From Quercus robur (taxonomy: Eukaryota; Streptophyta; Magnoliopsida; Fagales; Fagaceae): a stretch of 64,000 nt of DNA. Shown here piece by piece: positions 47,500 to 60,555 of this stretch (position 1 is its first letter; the number at the start of each line of letters is the position of its first letter). A program made the translations under genes and the position numbers. Where the stretch lies: positions 54,910,290 through 54,974,289 of the forward strand of contig NC_065541.1 in assembly GCF_932294415.1 (NCBI RefSeq). Direction: 5' to 3'. The notes beneath the pieces are model-generated. The model did no database searches and was not told where the DNA came from. It saw only the letters and a program-made list of their open reading frames with translations.

Positions 47500-48139
47500 T
47501 GCTAAACGATTGATAAATATAGAAAATGGGACCGCCGAGAGTACACAATATCTCAGGTAGGTGAGTATAATGTTACTCTCAATGATTCTCCCTCTCTTTC
47601 CTTTTTTGAACCCCTGTTTAGAGGGGAGCGGGATTTTATTTATACTAGTTGATCCTTCTTTCAATGGTGGGTTATGATGATGTAGGTCTGGAGATACTTG
47701 TTCCATTAGGGGTCTCATCCCTCTTTTGAGGAGGATAAATGAGTTAATGGTGTGGAGCACTACTTAGACTAATCATTCAGTAATAAATGTTGTTTATGTC
47801 AGGTGGAAACATCTAATTAATGCGGAGATGATTGTTGCTGAGTTTAGACCCCTCCTCTTTTGAATCCTTAGCTCTTGGGTATCTAAGTCGCGTTTATACC
47901 TTGGTCCAATATTTCCTCTTTCCGAATCGAGGTGTACAAATCGTCTACTCGTCTTTGTGTTTTTGTGCAAGGCTTCAATGGGGTGGATCCCATGGTTTGT
48001 TGTTAGGATCGATATTTTATGCATTTTGGATTGGGTCTGTCCTGTTGATGCTTAGTCCCTTTGTGGGCCTACAATCCACAGCCCATGGAGGCGAACCAGT
48101 TAGACCACTCCCCCATAATAAGATTATTGAAATTAAACA
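47500..48139 (-). mobile_element. Candidate solo LTR (~640 bp)
   Basis: On the minus strand it would run TGTTTAATTT ... GTTTAGCA (TG...CA), with a TATA-like AGTATAAATAAAATCCC near 47645 and a GC-richer upstream part containing AATCGAGGTGTACA on the plus strand. Flanks are A-rich (CAAAA / AAAAA), so the duplication is not exact. Open frames of 76-109 codons inside have no family motif. Confidence 0.4.
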
Positions 48140-48244
48140 AAAAAACAAAGTTATAAAATAAAATAAAAAATAAAACTTAAATCACGTTGAACAATTACAA
48201 TGTACACACAATTACTTCTCTCTCTCTCTCTCTCTTTTATTTTT

Positions 48245-48350
48245 TATTTTTATAATTCAATAGTTGGGGTTAAAGGGAATTGAACCCTAAATACTTCTAT
48301 TGGAAATACTAGAATGTGCCAACCAGTTCATTTATAAAGCTTTTGGCCGA
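48245..48350 (-). mobile_element. SINE-like copy (tRNA-derived family)
   Basis: Minus strand shows AAAGCTTTATAAATGAACTGG (A-box region ending TGGTTGGC), GGGTTCAATTCCC (good B box) and CCCAACTATTGAATTATAAA, the same 3' end as the other copies. A CT run (48218-48234) abuts its 3' tail. No duplication could be called. Confidence 0.6.
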
Positions 48351-48359
48351 TCACTTTTA

Positions 48360-49018
48360 CAGTCCATTTTAGTTGGGGGATAGAAAAGTAGGGGGATATA
48401 AAATATTTTAGTTTTTTCTTATGATATTGGATGAGAACTTCAGTTATTTAGTTGAGAAGAAAAATGAAAGGACAAAAAATGTCATTTGTATAAATTTACT
48501 CTCAAACTCATTTTAGGTAATTTTTTAATATATTTTTATTAAAAAAATTGTGTATGAATGGACACTTCATATATTAAAAACAACTACAAAAACCCAAAAG
48601 AGATGAGAGAAAAAAACAGATGATTTGATGGGGACAAAAATTGGAGGAGAAGTAACATTAAATGACAAAAACAAAAGAAGAAGAAAAAAATAGGTGAAGG
48701 AAAAAAGATAAAGAAAAACCAAAACAGATGAGAAGTAAAAACTAGGGAGGAAAGACAAATAGTGAAAGAATAAAGAAGAACGTTATTGCACACAGATAGT
48801 TTTGCCCAAAAGACTAGTCACTTTTGTGTTCCTAATTTCTCTCCAAATTTCTTCCTAATTTAAGGTAATTGTATTTTGGTGGGCTTTGAGAGAAAACTCT
48901 TGGATCTCACTAGTTTTCCTTTTTCCTTCCCTTTTCTCTCTCATCCAAACAACACAAAAAATGATTTTCTCTTCCCCTTTTTTCATTCTCCCCAAAATCT
49001 CCCCAACCAAATGAATTG
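48360..49018. mobile_element. Tourist-like MITE related to 15423-16387, TTA duplication
   Basis: Left CAGTCCATTTTAGTTGGGGG with GATAGAAAAGTAGGGGGATA. Right complement CAATTCATTTGGTTGGGGAG. TTA lies at 48357-48359 and 49019-49021. The left arm parallels TTGGTTGGAGGAGTGGAAAA and the AAAATATTTAGTTTTCTC of the 15423 element. It is more diverged, 659 bp, with no coding capacity. Confidence 0.65.
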
Positions 49019-49021
49019 TTA

Positions 49022-51550
49022 ATGTAGGGTTAATGATGTTGGTTTTTTTAATTGTACACCTTTTGGAGTATTTCACAACAATTTGTTAGGCAACATACAC
49101 AAGCATTCTAACCAAAAAAAAAAAAAACCTACTTAATTCTTAAATTTTATCTCCAAGGATTGCTTGGCTAATTAAGAATATAGGATCTTAATAAAAATAT
49201 TACTAATGGTAAATATTAGATAATCTTCTTTAAAGCTTGAACACTATTTATATTTAGTAATTCAATCATTGTCGACGTCAATTAAGAACGGGAAAAAAAT
49301 GAATGATGCATGTATAAACTTAAGTAAGCACTGCCATTTAATCTAATGTATATTTGTGTGAAGCTCTATTTTGGAGACTTGAATCATAATTCTTGTTCCC
49401 CATAACAAGAACTTATACTTATGGAGTGACTTAACGCCAATGATGCGTGGTAGTTTTTGAGAAATATTAAATACACTATGTTTTTATTAATGACTTTTGC
49501 TTCGTGAGACGTTATTTCTTGTCAATTATGATATCCCTTAAGGTATAAAGAAATTATAGTTGCATGGCTATGTTATGTTCATAAAAAATAAAAAGATTGT
49601 AAGATATAATTTTATACGAGGACTCACTCATTATGATATGAATTGCATAATTAAATTAGCCAAATATTTAGTGAAGCTGATTTAAAATAGTCTACATTAT
49701 AATTAAAACGCATTAAATTTCTAGAAAATTATGATATAATCAATTTTCATGCATACAAAACATGAAAAGAATCAAAAGATGCTTAACACTAGTGTTTGTG
49801 CATGATTAGAAGTAGTAAATCAAATTTGTAATCAAATTTATATGGTCTTTCTAAGAGTAAAAAAACTGAAAAAGTGTAAATATATATGATGCAATTTCAC
49901 ATCTGTTATTTGTCCAAAAGAAAAACCAACAATTATTTTTTGATTTTATTTTTATCATGCAAATAATTACGCTTTAGGTGAAGTCATTTCCCACAAAGGA
50001 AACTACTGCATGCCTGTTCTCATGTCATGTACAAAATCACCGAGGTCTATCTCCGTAACTATAACCTCCACGTGAAGTGATCATCACCTCTCACTGTCCA
50101 AAATTCAAATAAGCCTAAGCAAGAGTACACTTTTAAAAATGTTAAATACTATGGTACTTTGCTAGCCTATTCTATATACCAACCAAAAAAAGCCAAGTTT
50201 ATATAGATAAAGGATAGATGGCCAACAAGATTTACAAAGAACAAAATGTGGACACCTAGTCATATTTTAGTTATATTATAACACCCATAAGTTAAAAAGC
50301 ACGAGTTTTAAAATTGTTACACTATAACATAGAACAAATTTGCTAGAAATACTAAAAAAATGCACAGAATATTTCACATTCTAGTGCGTTTATATTGCAA
50401 CGAGGCTCAAGTGAAATGAATGCTAAAAAGTGGGTGTGAAAATTTTGGTGAATTTCTTATAGAGTTGTAGAAATATTCAAATATAAAAACTAGTAGTTAT
50501 AAGCAAAATTTAGATACGGTTTTTTTAGGTACAATACATTGTATTTTTCGACTAAATTTAAGTAAAAAGTTGCATTAATTTTTAAAATACAAATAATGTT
50601 TATTTTTTAAGAATAGTTAAATTCAACATAACTAACTATATGTTTGAATTTAATTAAAAAACGTAAAGTATTGTATAACGAAGTGTATCTAAATTTCTCT
50701 TCTCAAAAAAAGTGTATCTAAATTTTTCTCAAAAATTAATAATTATTTTATTCACAATTATTGGGTAACTATAAATTGTAACGTGTGCTCTTGAAAAAGA
50801 AAAGATACAGCAACCCTTTATGATTTATTGACAGTGCACATAATTGAATGTACACCAATTTATGTAATTGTGTTCACATATTTGAATATAATAATATTTT
50901 ATTTTAAAATAAAAAAACCAACTACATAAGTAATTTGTGCTTCAAATTATGATGATGAGGAGGACAGTTGTTAATAAAATGGAAAAGAAGACACAACACT
51001 TTCCAAGATTGAATTTTTAATCTTATCAAAAGAATAAAAAAAAGAAAAAAAAAGAAAGAAGTTTCAGTTTTCAACTTTCCACCAAATAGAAACAGTGACA
51101 TGTTTGGTTAAATGGTAGTGTTTTTTGAGGGGCATACCTAAAAATATAATCTTTAATTTGTCGGAAAAAGACAAAAAGCAGGTCAGCGGCAAACAAAAAG
51201 GTCGGCCCGCCAATACTACCTTTGCAGCTTTAAATGGAAAAACAATAATTTTCCAAAAAGAAAGCAATTTTGAATTTTACTAACTTTTTTTTTTTAATTT
51301 TAAATTTTCTTCACAAATTTACCATATTAGACATTTACACAAAATTTAAACTACAATTCCATCACGGACGTGAAATTTGTCTTAACTATATTGTAATTTT
51401 TTTATTGGGCTTAGCAAATACTACTTTATAAAAAAACAATTAATTTTTTACTATAATTGTTTTCACACTGAAATACAAAGTTATTATTATTATTATTTTA
51501 ATTTTTTGAAAATTTGGGTTATTTATTTTCACTTTCTTTTTTGCTTTCTC
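49022..51550. other. Intergenic, AT-rich, no gene recognised
   Basis: No open frame over 73 codons with any motif. Many A/T runs. An AAATTTCTC-type short duplication lies near 50690-50730 (GTGTATCTAAATTT twice). Confidence 0.5.
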
Positions 51551-52731
51551 AAACTGTCTTTGGTTTTTAGACAACTTTGGAAACCAGCTTGCGGTTTTTA
51601 TTTTTGATTTTTTTTTTCCTGACCCCTGAAATTCAAAAGCAGTTTTTTAATTTTCCCAGTAAACAAACACTTTGTTGTGTTTTTAAGATTGTATATTATT
51701 GTGATTTTTTTTTTCCTTTTGATTTTCGAGTGTATAAGAGTACTGTCTGAGCTCAAATGTGAAAAGGGTCTGACACAGAACAGTCTAAGTTGCAGTGTTG
51801 AAAGAGCTAGTTGAAGTCTGGAAGTTACAGTCACAGGTCATGATCTTTGGATTTTGAACTATGTTTAAGTTCGAAGTTTGTTTTGTTTTTAAATATGTGT
51901 TTTGAAAATTTCTGGCTAAAGATTAGATTTTTGTTCTGTTTTGTCTTTATATTTTTGTGTTATAAGTTTTTTTTTTTAATGATTTGAGCTATGGAGTAGA
52001 AAGAGGAGAAAAGTTGAATTTAAATTAGGTCTCGGTATTTTTTTTTCGTAAAATAATTTTTCTGTTTTTCAAAAAAAAAAAAAATTTTTGTTTATTGTTG
52101 TTTTTATTTACCCCCAAGGAGTTTTTGTTTGAGGTTGAAGTTCTGATCTCAGAAGATTTAACTTTGGAGTAAAAAGTATATTTAAAAACATTTTTTAATT
52201 GCAAATTTTTCTAGTTTAATATTCTGAATAGATTTTTTTTTTCTTTTTTTGGGTTTGGGTTAAAATGTTTAGGTTTTCCAAAGATCAAAAAAATTTGAGT
52301 TCAAAAAATACATTTTGGTATTTTCTTTCTGGGTTTTGTTTTCTAATCTGGGTTACAAGTTTTATTTTCAAGTTGAGGAAAATGTCAAACTTGAAGTTAA
52401 TTCCCATTTTTCTTTTGATAAATCTCTGGCTTTTGACATGTATATATATTTTTTAATCTTTTAGTTTTTGTTAGATTTCTGGTTTAGTTAGCTGATTTTC
52501 GTATTGAAGTTGAAGGTTCAAAAAAGAGTTGAGAAGAGAATTCTTTAGCATTCTCCAAAAAATAAATAAAGGGTTTTAATTTGAAATCATAGTTTTGTTT
52601 TGTTTCAGTTATTCATGTTATCTGATTCTTGATAAATTTCCTTGTTGCAGTTACTATTGTGTGTCTGACTTGTAGAATATAAAATTTGTTAGCTCTAAGT
52701 GGTAGTTCTAAGTAAAAGTTTTGGTCTATGA
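51551..52731 (+). promoter_or_regulatory. Upstream region and leader of the AHL1-like gene
   Basis: T-rich DNA with two features. TTCCTTGTTGCAG at 52638-52650 looks like the acceptor of a leader intron, consistent with long leaders in this family; the donor is uncertain (a candidate lies near 51835). An ATG at 52728, four bases before the main ATG, opens an overlapping upstream frame. No TATA box was fixed. Confidence 0.35.
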
Positions 52732-52817
52732 ATGGAAGCAAGAGAAGCTATGAGTTCTGGGGTTACTGTGATAGGAGCAGAAGCTCCATCAGCTTATCAT
52801 GTAGCGCCAAGGTCTGA
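52728..52817 (+). promoter_or_regulatory. Overlapping uORF at the AHL1 start (29 codons)
   Basis: The sequence ATGAATGG places an ATG (52728) one frame off and four bases upstream of the AHL1 ATG (52732). Its frame runs 29 codons to a TGA at 52815-52817, inside the AHL1 coding exon. The main ATG has a G at +4 and the better local context, so leaky scanning would be needed or favoured. Confidence 0.6.
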
Positions 52818-55800
52818 AAACCTGAGTCAGAGCCAAACTGCTGGTTCACCAGCTGTGACTGCTCCACCTGGGAGTGTGGGATTATCCGGAACAACCGGAA
52901 AGAAGAAGCGAGGTAGGCCGAGGAAGTATGGACAGGAGGGGTCAGTCACTATGGCATTGTCACCAATGCCAATTTCAGCTTCTGCTCCACCCGGTGGCGA
53001 CTTCTCAGCTGTGAAGCGGGGAAAAGCACGGCCAAGTGGTTTGGAGTATAAGCCACATAAGAAAGTGGGAGTGGAACATTTTGGTAATGAGTCTTTATAT
53101 AGCCATATTTTTTGTCATTCAACTTGTGGATATGTTTACTATAACAAAATGCTGGTCACTAATATGTTATGATTGCTTTGGATGCTGCTCGTTTTTGTTT
53201 GGTTCTTGATGAATGTTTATAGTTTGTCTTTGCTGTTTATAGTATAACTGCCCTTTAGAGAATAATTGAGTTCCTGTACTTAAATTTTGGAACTTGTCTC
53301 TTGACTATTCTGAAGAATTCAAAGTTCTCCTTTAAAAAAGTTCTCTTTCAAAAGATTCTTTGATTCGTACTTGTCAAAGTATGATGTGGACGGTATGTGA
53401 GATGCTCTTGTTCAAATATGGAAGAAAAATGCTTGTTCTGTGAATAAAAAGGTGGGTTTTTTTGGGGTTGCTGTGTGTTATGAGGGAATATTCCTTATGT
53501 GGCTTTGGTTTGTTACTTCTTGCCTTTTTGCAAGGGATTTGCCATGAGATGACAGAAATATAATGGAACCTAATAAGGCGTGTCATTCTTGATTCGTAAA
53601 ACCTATAAATTATGCAGGCTTGACTGAGAGAACTGTGTTGTTACCTCAAGATATTGAAATCCTGATTTACTTGAAACTGTCAACTTCTTGGGTTTTCACT
53701 AAACTTATCAAAGGATTTGTTGCTTTTCTGCATGGATTCTTCTAAAGGGTTTCTAAAGAAATGAGATACCCTTTTCAGATTCGTGTCAAAACTGTTAGTT
53801 CTAGTTTGGAATACTCTCTTGCCTTCCACATTGGTGATCTGGCTGACTTAGCTATATTGTAGTAAACAACTAGGCCATTTAGCCTGACTCAGCTGTAAAA
53901 TCTTGTACTCTCAATCAATGCTTCACAGAAACTCATAATTTGCAGCTGATGATCAACTCAAGTCTCCTATCTGGGACACTCTGCTCTATTCATTGTTATG
54001 ATAAAGATCTACGAGAGATTATTTGTTGTAAGCTTTTCTTAGTATACATTTTACTTTTTCCTATTCATTGTCCTATCATCCTATGGTTTTATAGTATTAT
54101 CAAGAAACAATAAGTTTCGTTGACTTAATTACCATATGAAGTCAGATCCAACCAAGCTGCTAATTGAGGTGTGGTTATTACATTTATTGTGGAATTTAGG
54201 ATTACGATCTCTGTTAAGATCATCAGTGGTTTAAGAAAAGGTGTGGGTTAACCTTCCCTCCTTATAGGCATTGAATCAATGTGTCAAACTATGGAAATTT
54301 AGTAAAGATCAAACCACTAATTTGATCCCAGCCACTTATATGGTGCATAGATGTTGTTAGATATAATTTACATCTAACAACACCTAATATAATAGAAGTT
54401 TTTGGTCTGTTTTGCTGAAATTTCAACTATTGTGGATTGAAGGCCTCTGCTTTACTTGCTTATTGCAAGAAAACTTAATGAATGTAAAAAATTATGTGTT
54501 CTTTCCTTATTTATATGCACTGTCAGCAAATAAAGTAGATCATGGATCACTTATGCTCGTTATCCTGGATCTCTTCATTTGTGTGATTGTCCTTCAAAAT
54601 TTATATTTCTACTGTGTGGTGACTTCTTAATTAGTTGTTTGATATAGAGAGAAAATTGTTGGCCACCATTGTATTTTTGTACAAAAGAAATGGTGTTGAA
54701 GCGTTTATATTAGCAAATTATTGCGTAGTCTTAATGGTTGATTTCGAATTTATTAATTTGCAGGAGAGTTGAATTCTGTGGGTACAAATTTTATGCCCCA
54801 TATCATCACTGTCAATGCTGGTGAGGTATGTTTGATTAGGGAAAAATAAATTAGCTTAATTTACTAAATATGACATTTTTTCTTGATTCATCATTTTTCC
54901 TATCATATACGTGCTCTAGAAAATTTTATGGTTGTAAATGTTCTTCCTTTTTAAATTGGAAAACATCTTTGTAATGTGCGGAAAGGATTATCAAAAAGGT
55001 TATTGTTATATCAACTCCAAGAAGTATTGCCTCAACACCACAGTTATATCTTCTTTTTAGTTTTCTTGGTTTTTTGGGGGGGGTGGGGGGGGGCGCTCTT
55101 TTAATCTAATTGCTGGTGTCATGGTCCAATGTTTTACTATTTGGGTAACAGAGGCGAATATGTGCAAGGGCAGGAAGATCTTGTTTCTTTATATACATTT
55201 TGATGTATGCCTGGGATTGGTTTTCATCTAAAGCCCCCTTATTCTCAGATCTTATATTACATCTGTTATAATTAAGGTAATTAATATTTTTGAAAGACAT
55301 GGTGGGATTTATATGGCGTTAGGGGAAGTACCTAAGGAAAAAAGTATTTAGAGCTGCTAGCCTCTTGAGTAGCTTCTTTTAAGCTCTTTCTATTAATGTC
55401 TATGAGATTCGAAATCTGTTTCTCAACTTGATAGCAGTCTTTACATTTCTTTTGTCCTTGTTCCTAAAATTCAAGGAGTTCCTCCTATAAGAATTTTACC
55501 AAAATTAGGTTTTCCCATTATATAGAGGCAATGGCTTAAATTACACTAAGTTAATTTTAGTGTTATTAATTGTGTAATCAAAGAAGTGTAATCTAATTTT
55601 GAGTTCGCCCTCAAAATTCTTAATTGCTTTATAAATATATTTCATTTTATATCCAACAATTTTTGAATGCATTGTGTGAATTATACTTTGTGGTTTTCTT
55701 TGGTTGTTAACAGGATGTTACAATGAAGGTTATATCATTTTCTCAACAAGGACCTCGAGCTATTTGCATTTTATCTGCTAATGGAGTAATTTCAAATGTT

Positions 55801-58800
55801 ACCCTTCGCCAACCTGATTCTTCTGGGGGCACTTTAACATATGAGGTGTGGCACTTCATAACTCCATCTCAAAATATATTCTCTTTTGTTATACTCTTAC
55901 CTGGCTACACTTGTATGCTTTATGATGCACTTATAAACAGTTCTAATTTTCTGGATTTAGGATGTGAAATACTTGATGTTAGAATACATGATGTGAGCTT
56001 GGATAAGCTTAAAATCTGGCTTATGTATGGTACAGCTTTTACAGCGTTACTTTTTCAAGGTACAGCCGCACCTTTACCCACTTTTTTTTTAAAGCAAAAT
56101 AAGCCATTCCAAATGGACCCATGAGCACAAAACATGGGTTTGACGTGATTTGGGTATGCTGGCACATCAATTTCTTAGAAGAGAAGGCACAAAAAAGGAA
56201 GATGATGATGTGTATAATCTGTATGTAGGTGGGTGGTAGGGTTTACTATGTGCTTGTACGCGTTAACCCTCCAGTTCAATGTTATTGGAAGAAGCAAGCA
56301 AATTCATAAAAGAAGAATATGGTCTTTTAAAAGAAAATGATTAAATACTATTATTTTTTTTTTTTAAGTAAGAAATTTTATTGAAAAGAGACTACTTCAT
56401 GCAAATTATTAAATACTATTTTTTTTTTTATAAGTAAGAAATTTTATTGAAAAGAGACTACTTCATGCAAAATGATTAAATACTATACCCATGTTTGAAA
56501 AAAACTGATGCAAATTCCGTGGCAGATTTCACTGGAGCTAATAATAACCCCAGTTCTTATAGATGATATAATGCAACCTCAACATTTGTATTAAGGATTG
56601 ATTAAATACTTTCTAGGCAAAACATTACTTGTTTGTCTTTTAAATACAAAGCTTTTCATACTTGGGTGATCCATTGTCTTATTGTTCAGTATCTTAGTTT
56701 ATGCTAGCATAAAAACTTTATGACAGTAGGAATTGCAAAACTTACTTTTATAATTATTAATATATGGTAGTTTATTTACAGAGATGAATTGGAGGATTTG
56801 TAGGAATCTTAAAAGAGTTTTTATTGCTATATGGAAATGTATATTAGATATCTCTGAAAATTAGATTCTTAAAGAAGTCCATACACAATTTTTGTGTCTA
56901 GAAAGAAATTAATTATTTTTTAACCCTTCATTAGGTCACGAAAGGGTTTTTTTTTTTTTTTTTTTTTTTTTCTTCTTCTTCTCTCTCTTTTTGAATCTTA
57001 TTTTTTAGGAATTACTTTATTACTTTCTCCTTAACCAGTCCTAGATCCTTAGATTTAAACGTTAAAAAAACTGTGGAAACTATCTTTCTTTTGTCCATTC
57101 TTTAGTTGGTTGGAATCATCCCAATCTATCTCAAGCTAAAGCAAACCTAATCAGATCTCAAATCTAATTTTTGATGCATGGCCTAGATTTTGAATGCATG
57201 AAGGGTAAATACTGGAGGATAGTGATACTAACATCTAATGACAATCAGTTTTTGCATTTAAAAATGCATAATTATTTGTGGTTTCCTTAATTATTTTAAC
57301 AATATGGATAATTCATAAGAATATCTATACTGAAAATATACACAGCTTATTGCATCTAGTAAATGGAAACGGAAATTGTTATGTTGGCATGACTTAACAC
57401 GTTCAGTGTTGAAAACAAACATTAGTCATAAATTTGACCTCAGTGATAATCTATGTTCACTTCTGAAACAATCTCTCTCTCTCCACATTTAAAACTCTGT
57501 CACCTTGTTGTTTTACATGCATCACACTTTAACCAGAGTGTAATAAAACATGGTCTTTTGAAACAGGCGTCATATCATAAGTTGTGTGCTAAAAAGATGA
57601 ACTGTATGCCTTTGATTAAGTGTCTAAAGTCTTACCATGTGAGGTGTACACCTGAACCACTTAATAGGGCTAATGACAATGTATAAACACCTTTCTTACT
57701 ACGTTTACCTTGACATTGTTAGAACATAAAGAAAGATTATGGAAAATGCCGGTCCCAAAATCATAAACTCCATAAAAAGTTGCGTCCTACATGTTGTGGT
57801 TGCGTAAGTGGGAATCCTCTACTTTTTTTTCCCCTTCTGCCATGTAGTCCGTCATTTTTTGTCCATTTATTTTAAAAACAAAGGACTTTTCATCCTGACT
57901 AACTTAAGATCCTCATCGTACCATTACTACATTGAAATTATTAAAATAACTTTACTCTAGGTGAAATTCTATTGTCAAAGTTCTAAGAAATTTAAATTAC
58001 TATTTCGATACTATAACAAAAAAATTGAAATAATTTAAAAGATATTTCATTACTTATTCTAAATTATTTTAATTATCTACCATAATTTTTAGTTTTAATT
58101 AAAAAATTCTGTCCACAATAGGCATCCCTTATATAACTTTAAGACCAATTCTCTTTTATTTTTGTTAACTATTTTATTGTTCAATTTCAATGATATTTGT
58201 GAAATTTTTTCTTTACTTTACATGTGAAATTAAAATTAATCTATGCGTCGCACGAGCATACTGTTAGTTTGATAAGTAAACTATGGAATATGAATATTAT
58301 GCACCATAAGAGTTTGTATGTAAACACAAATCCTTGGATCATTCTATGTCATCCTCCAATGTATTTAATTTATTCCAATGTGCTTTCTTTTTTTATTTGT
58401 ATCTTAAAAATAGTGGTGGAGATTGATTTACATTCGTTGTTTAAGAGATTTTTTGAACTTCTACTTCAAAAACCAATCAAATCCCATGTCATGCGGGTGT
58501 GTTTAGAAGTTGCCGTATATGTCTCTTTTATGTTGCATGCACCTCAACTATAACTGTAATGAGGACAAAAGTTGCTTGGAACTAGGTTTCAGAATCTTGA
58601 TTGGAGATTGAACAAAGCTCAAATTGTAACTGAACAAGTGATAGACCATAAAATTTAATTAAAAAAAAAAAAACCAAAACAAATAAACAAACCAGAGGTC
58701 AAAAGATTTAGGTTGTTTGACAGAAATAGATGTTCTAGTGCTGTGTCATATAGAAATTGATTTTATAGAATTTCATCATCTGAAAACCCAATAGGAAGTT

Positions 58801-60555
58801 GGGTCCTAGAAATGGTTGGGAAGTGAAAAAAAGAAAAGAGAAGGTTGTACTCAATGCATTAAGCTCTTGCTTCTGCAGGGTCTTAAGAGAGACAATAATT
58901 GTCTTTTGTATCCAATATATGCATCCTCCATTTCATGATTGGGTCCACACGTTTGTAAGAGGGGATGCATATATTAAATGCCTGAGATCCTTCTTCTAGG
59001 AGAGTTGGGTGTTTAGCCCTTATTTTATTTGACAAAGAGGATTCAAAAATGATGTGGGTTTGCTGGAATCAGCCTCTCCACAAAAAAAAAAAGCGTGTTT
59101 AGGGGGGACATCACCTGCCAATCACCTCTCATAGACCTCACAGAAATGGGAGTTTTGTATACTTATATTTTGCATGCCTTTATATCTTCTTCCCATATAT
59201 ACAGGAGACCTGAGGAATTAGTGTGAGGCTTGTAGAATTAACCGGAGCATATTTGAGAGGTAGATCAGAAATAGATTATATATTTAGGCATACACACACA
59301 TGCACAAACACCTATAATTTGATAGGTAAAGAATAATGTCTTAAAAAAAATAAAGTACAGCAGCTCTTCAGTATGGGGAGTTTCTGGGTGTATACCCTCT
59401 GAAAGACCAACAAAACTATGAAAAATGCAGTCTATGAAATCTATAATATCACTTGGTCTTTCTCCATCTACTGACAGCCAATGAAATAGGGAGCTGATAA
59501 ACATTGATTAACCCTCACAATCGATGACTCCTGCCCCTCAGAAGTTCTTTTAAGAAAATAGAGAATGGGTTTTTCTTGATGAGTACTTCGTCAGTATATT
59601 GGGAAATCAAAATAAAGAAAGAATAAAATCTTCTTGGCAGTACTAAATCAATTTCTGTTCTATGTATTTAAGGTCTCTTCTTATTGTTTTCTTGTAGGGT
59701 CGTTTTGAGATACTTTCGCTGTCCGGATCTTTCATGCCGACCGAGACTCAAGGGACAAGGAGCAGGTCAGGTGGGATGAGTGTTTCTTTGGCAAGCCCTG
59801 ATGGCCGTGTTGTTGGGGGAGGAGTTGCTGGACTCCTGGTAGCTGCGAGTCCTGTGCAGGTAAGCCTTTTTATGTTTATGTTTCAATTGGGTGTGGTGGG
59901 TTAAATTAGCTTAGAAGCAGCAACTGGGAGCGCATGGTTGATTGTCCACTTGCCTTCACTAGCATCGGAACATGGCTCATTTAAGATGTATAGAAAGCAT
60001 AACCACTATTCTTCTTCTTTCTATACAACTTAAAGAATTACCACTAGTGCATTGGGCCTGCTTAAGATGCTGCAAAACTTTTCTAGGGCTTCAGAATTTC
60101 TCGCATCATTAGGCCTGACTGTCAAGAACCACAGAAGTTAAAGTAACCAAGGTTGTTATGGTTTGCAAGATGACAACCTTAGAAACACTAGTTATATACT
60201 TTTTTTTTTACTTAAGTGAACCATGGCTTGGAATACCTCTAATCTTTTTATTTGAGCAAGTCAGGTTGTCGTAGGGAGTTTTCTACCAAGCAACCAGCAA
60301 GAGCAGAAACCAAAGAAGCTGAAAAATGAGTCCACCCCTGCTATTTTTACACCAGCTACTACCATGGCTGTAATACCTTTTTCTGGTGCTGAAGATGACG
60401 AGGGACTGGGAGGAAATGGGCATCAAAATTCAAGCACGCCAAGACCAAACCTTGCTTCTTCATCATCCTTCCGAAGAGAAAACTGGGTGGCCATGCACAT
60501 GCAGGACTCTAGAAAGTCTGGAACTGATATCAATATATCTTTACCTGGAGGTTAA
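52732..60555 (+). CDS. AHL1: AT-hook nuclear-localised protein, AHL1-like (5 coding exons)
   Basis: Exons 52732-53083, 54764-54825, 55714-55845, 59698-59859, 60265-60555; GT-AG introns, phases agree, 332 aa. AT-hook KKKRGRPRKYG at 57-67. A second, degenerate hook-like KRGKARPSG at 95-103. A PPC/DUF296 domain (about 122-245) with HIITVNAGEDVTMKV, ICILSANGVISNVTLRQPDS, the conserved core GRFEIL (183-188) and SVSLASPDGRVVGGGVAG. The Ser-rich tail ends GTDINISLPGG. Order and sequence fit AHL1 of clade B, including a decayed second hook as I recall for Arabidopsis AHL1. The AT-hook binds AT-rich minor groove (matrix-attachment DNA); PPC mediates trimerisation and partner binding in the nucleus. 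Intron 3 is 3.85 kb. Confidence 0.93.
55846..59697 (+). other. Large intron 3 of AHL1 (3.85 kb)
   Basis: AT-rich, without recognised exons. Holds a duplicated LINE-tail-like insertion (56340-56485) and a T28 run near 56948. Open frames of 77-109 codons inside have no family motif and no splice-compatible continuity with the AHL exons. Confidence 0.6.
56340..56485 (-). repeat. Tandemly duplicated ~67-bp LINE-tail-like insertion
   Basis: Two units (about 56340-56406 and 56407-56473) each consist of ATTAAATACTAT, a T-run, AAGTAAGAAATTTTATTGAA and AAGAGACTACTTCATGCAAA. A third ATTAAATACTAT follows. On the minus strand the unit reads ...TTCAATAAAATTTCTTACTT(A)n, like the poly(A) end of plant LINEs. 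ATTAAATACTAT looks like the duplicated target. Confidence 0.65.

Noticed and set aside
47832-48161. 109-codon open frame on the plus strand
   Set aside because: Lies antisense within a candidate solo LTR and matches no family I know.
58224-58553. 109-codon open frame in AHL1 intron 3
   Set aside because: No motif, AT-driven composition, and no splice sites linking it to the AHL exons.
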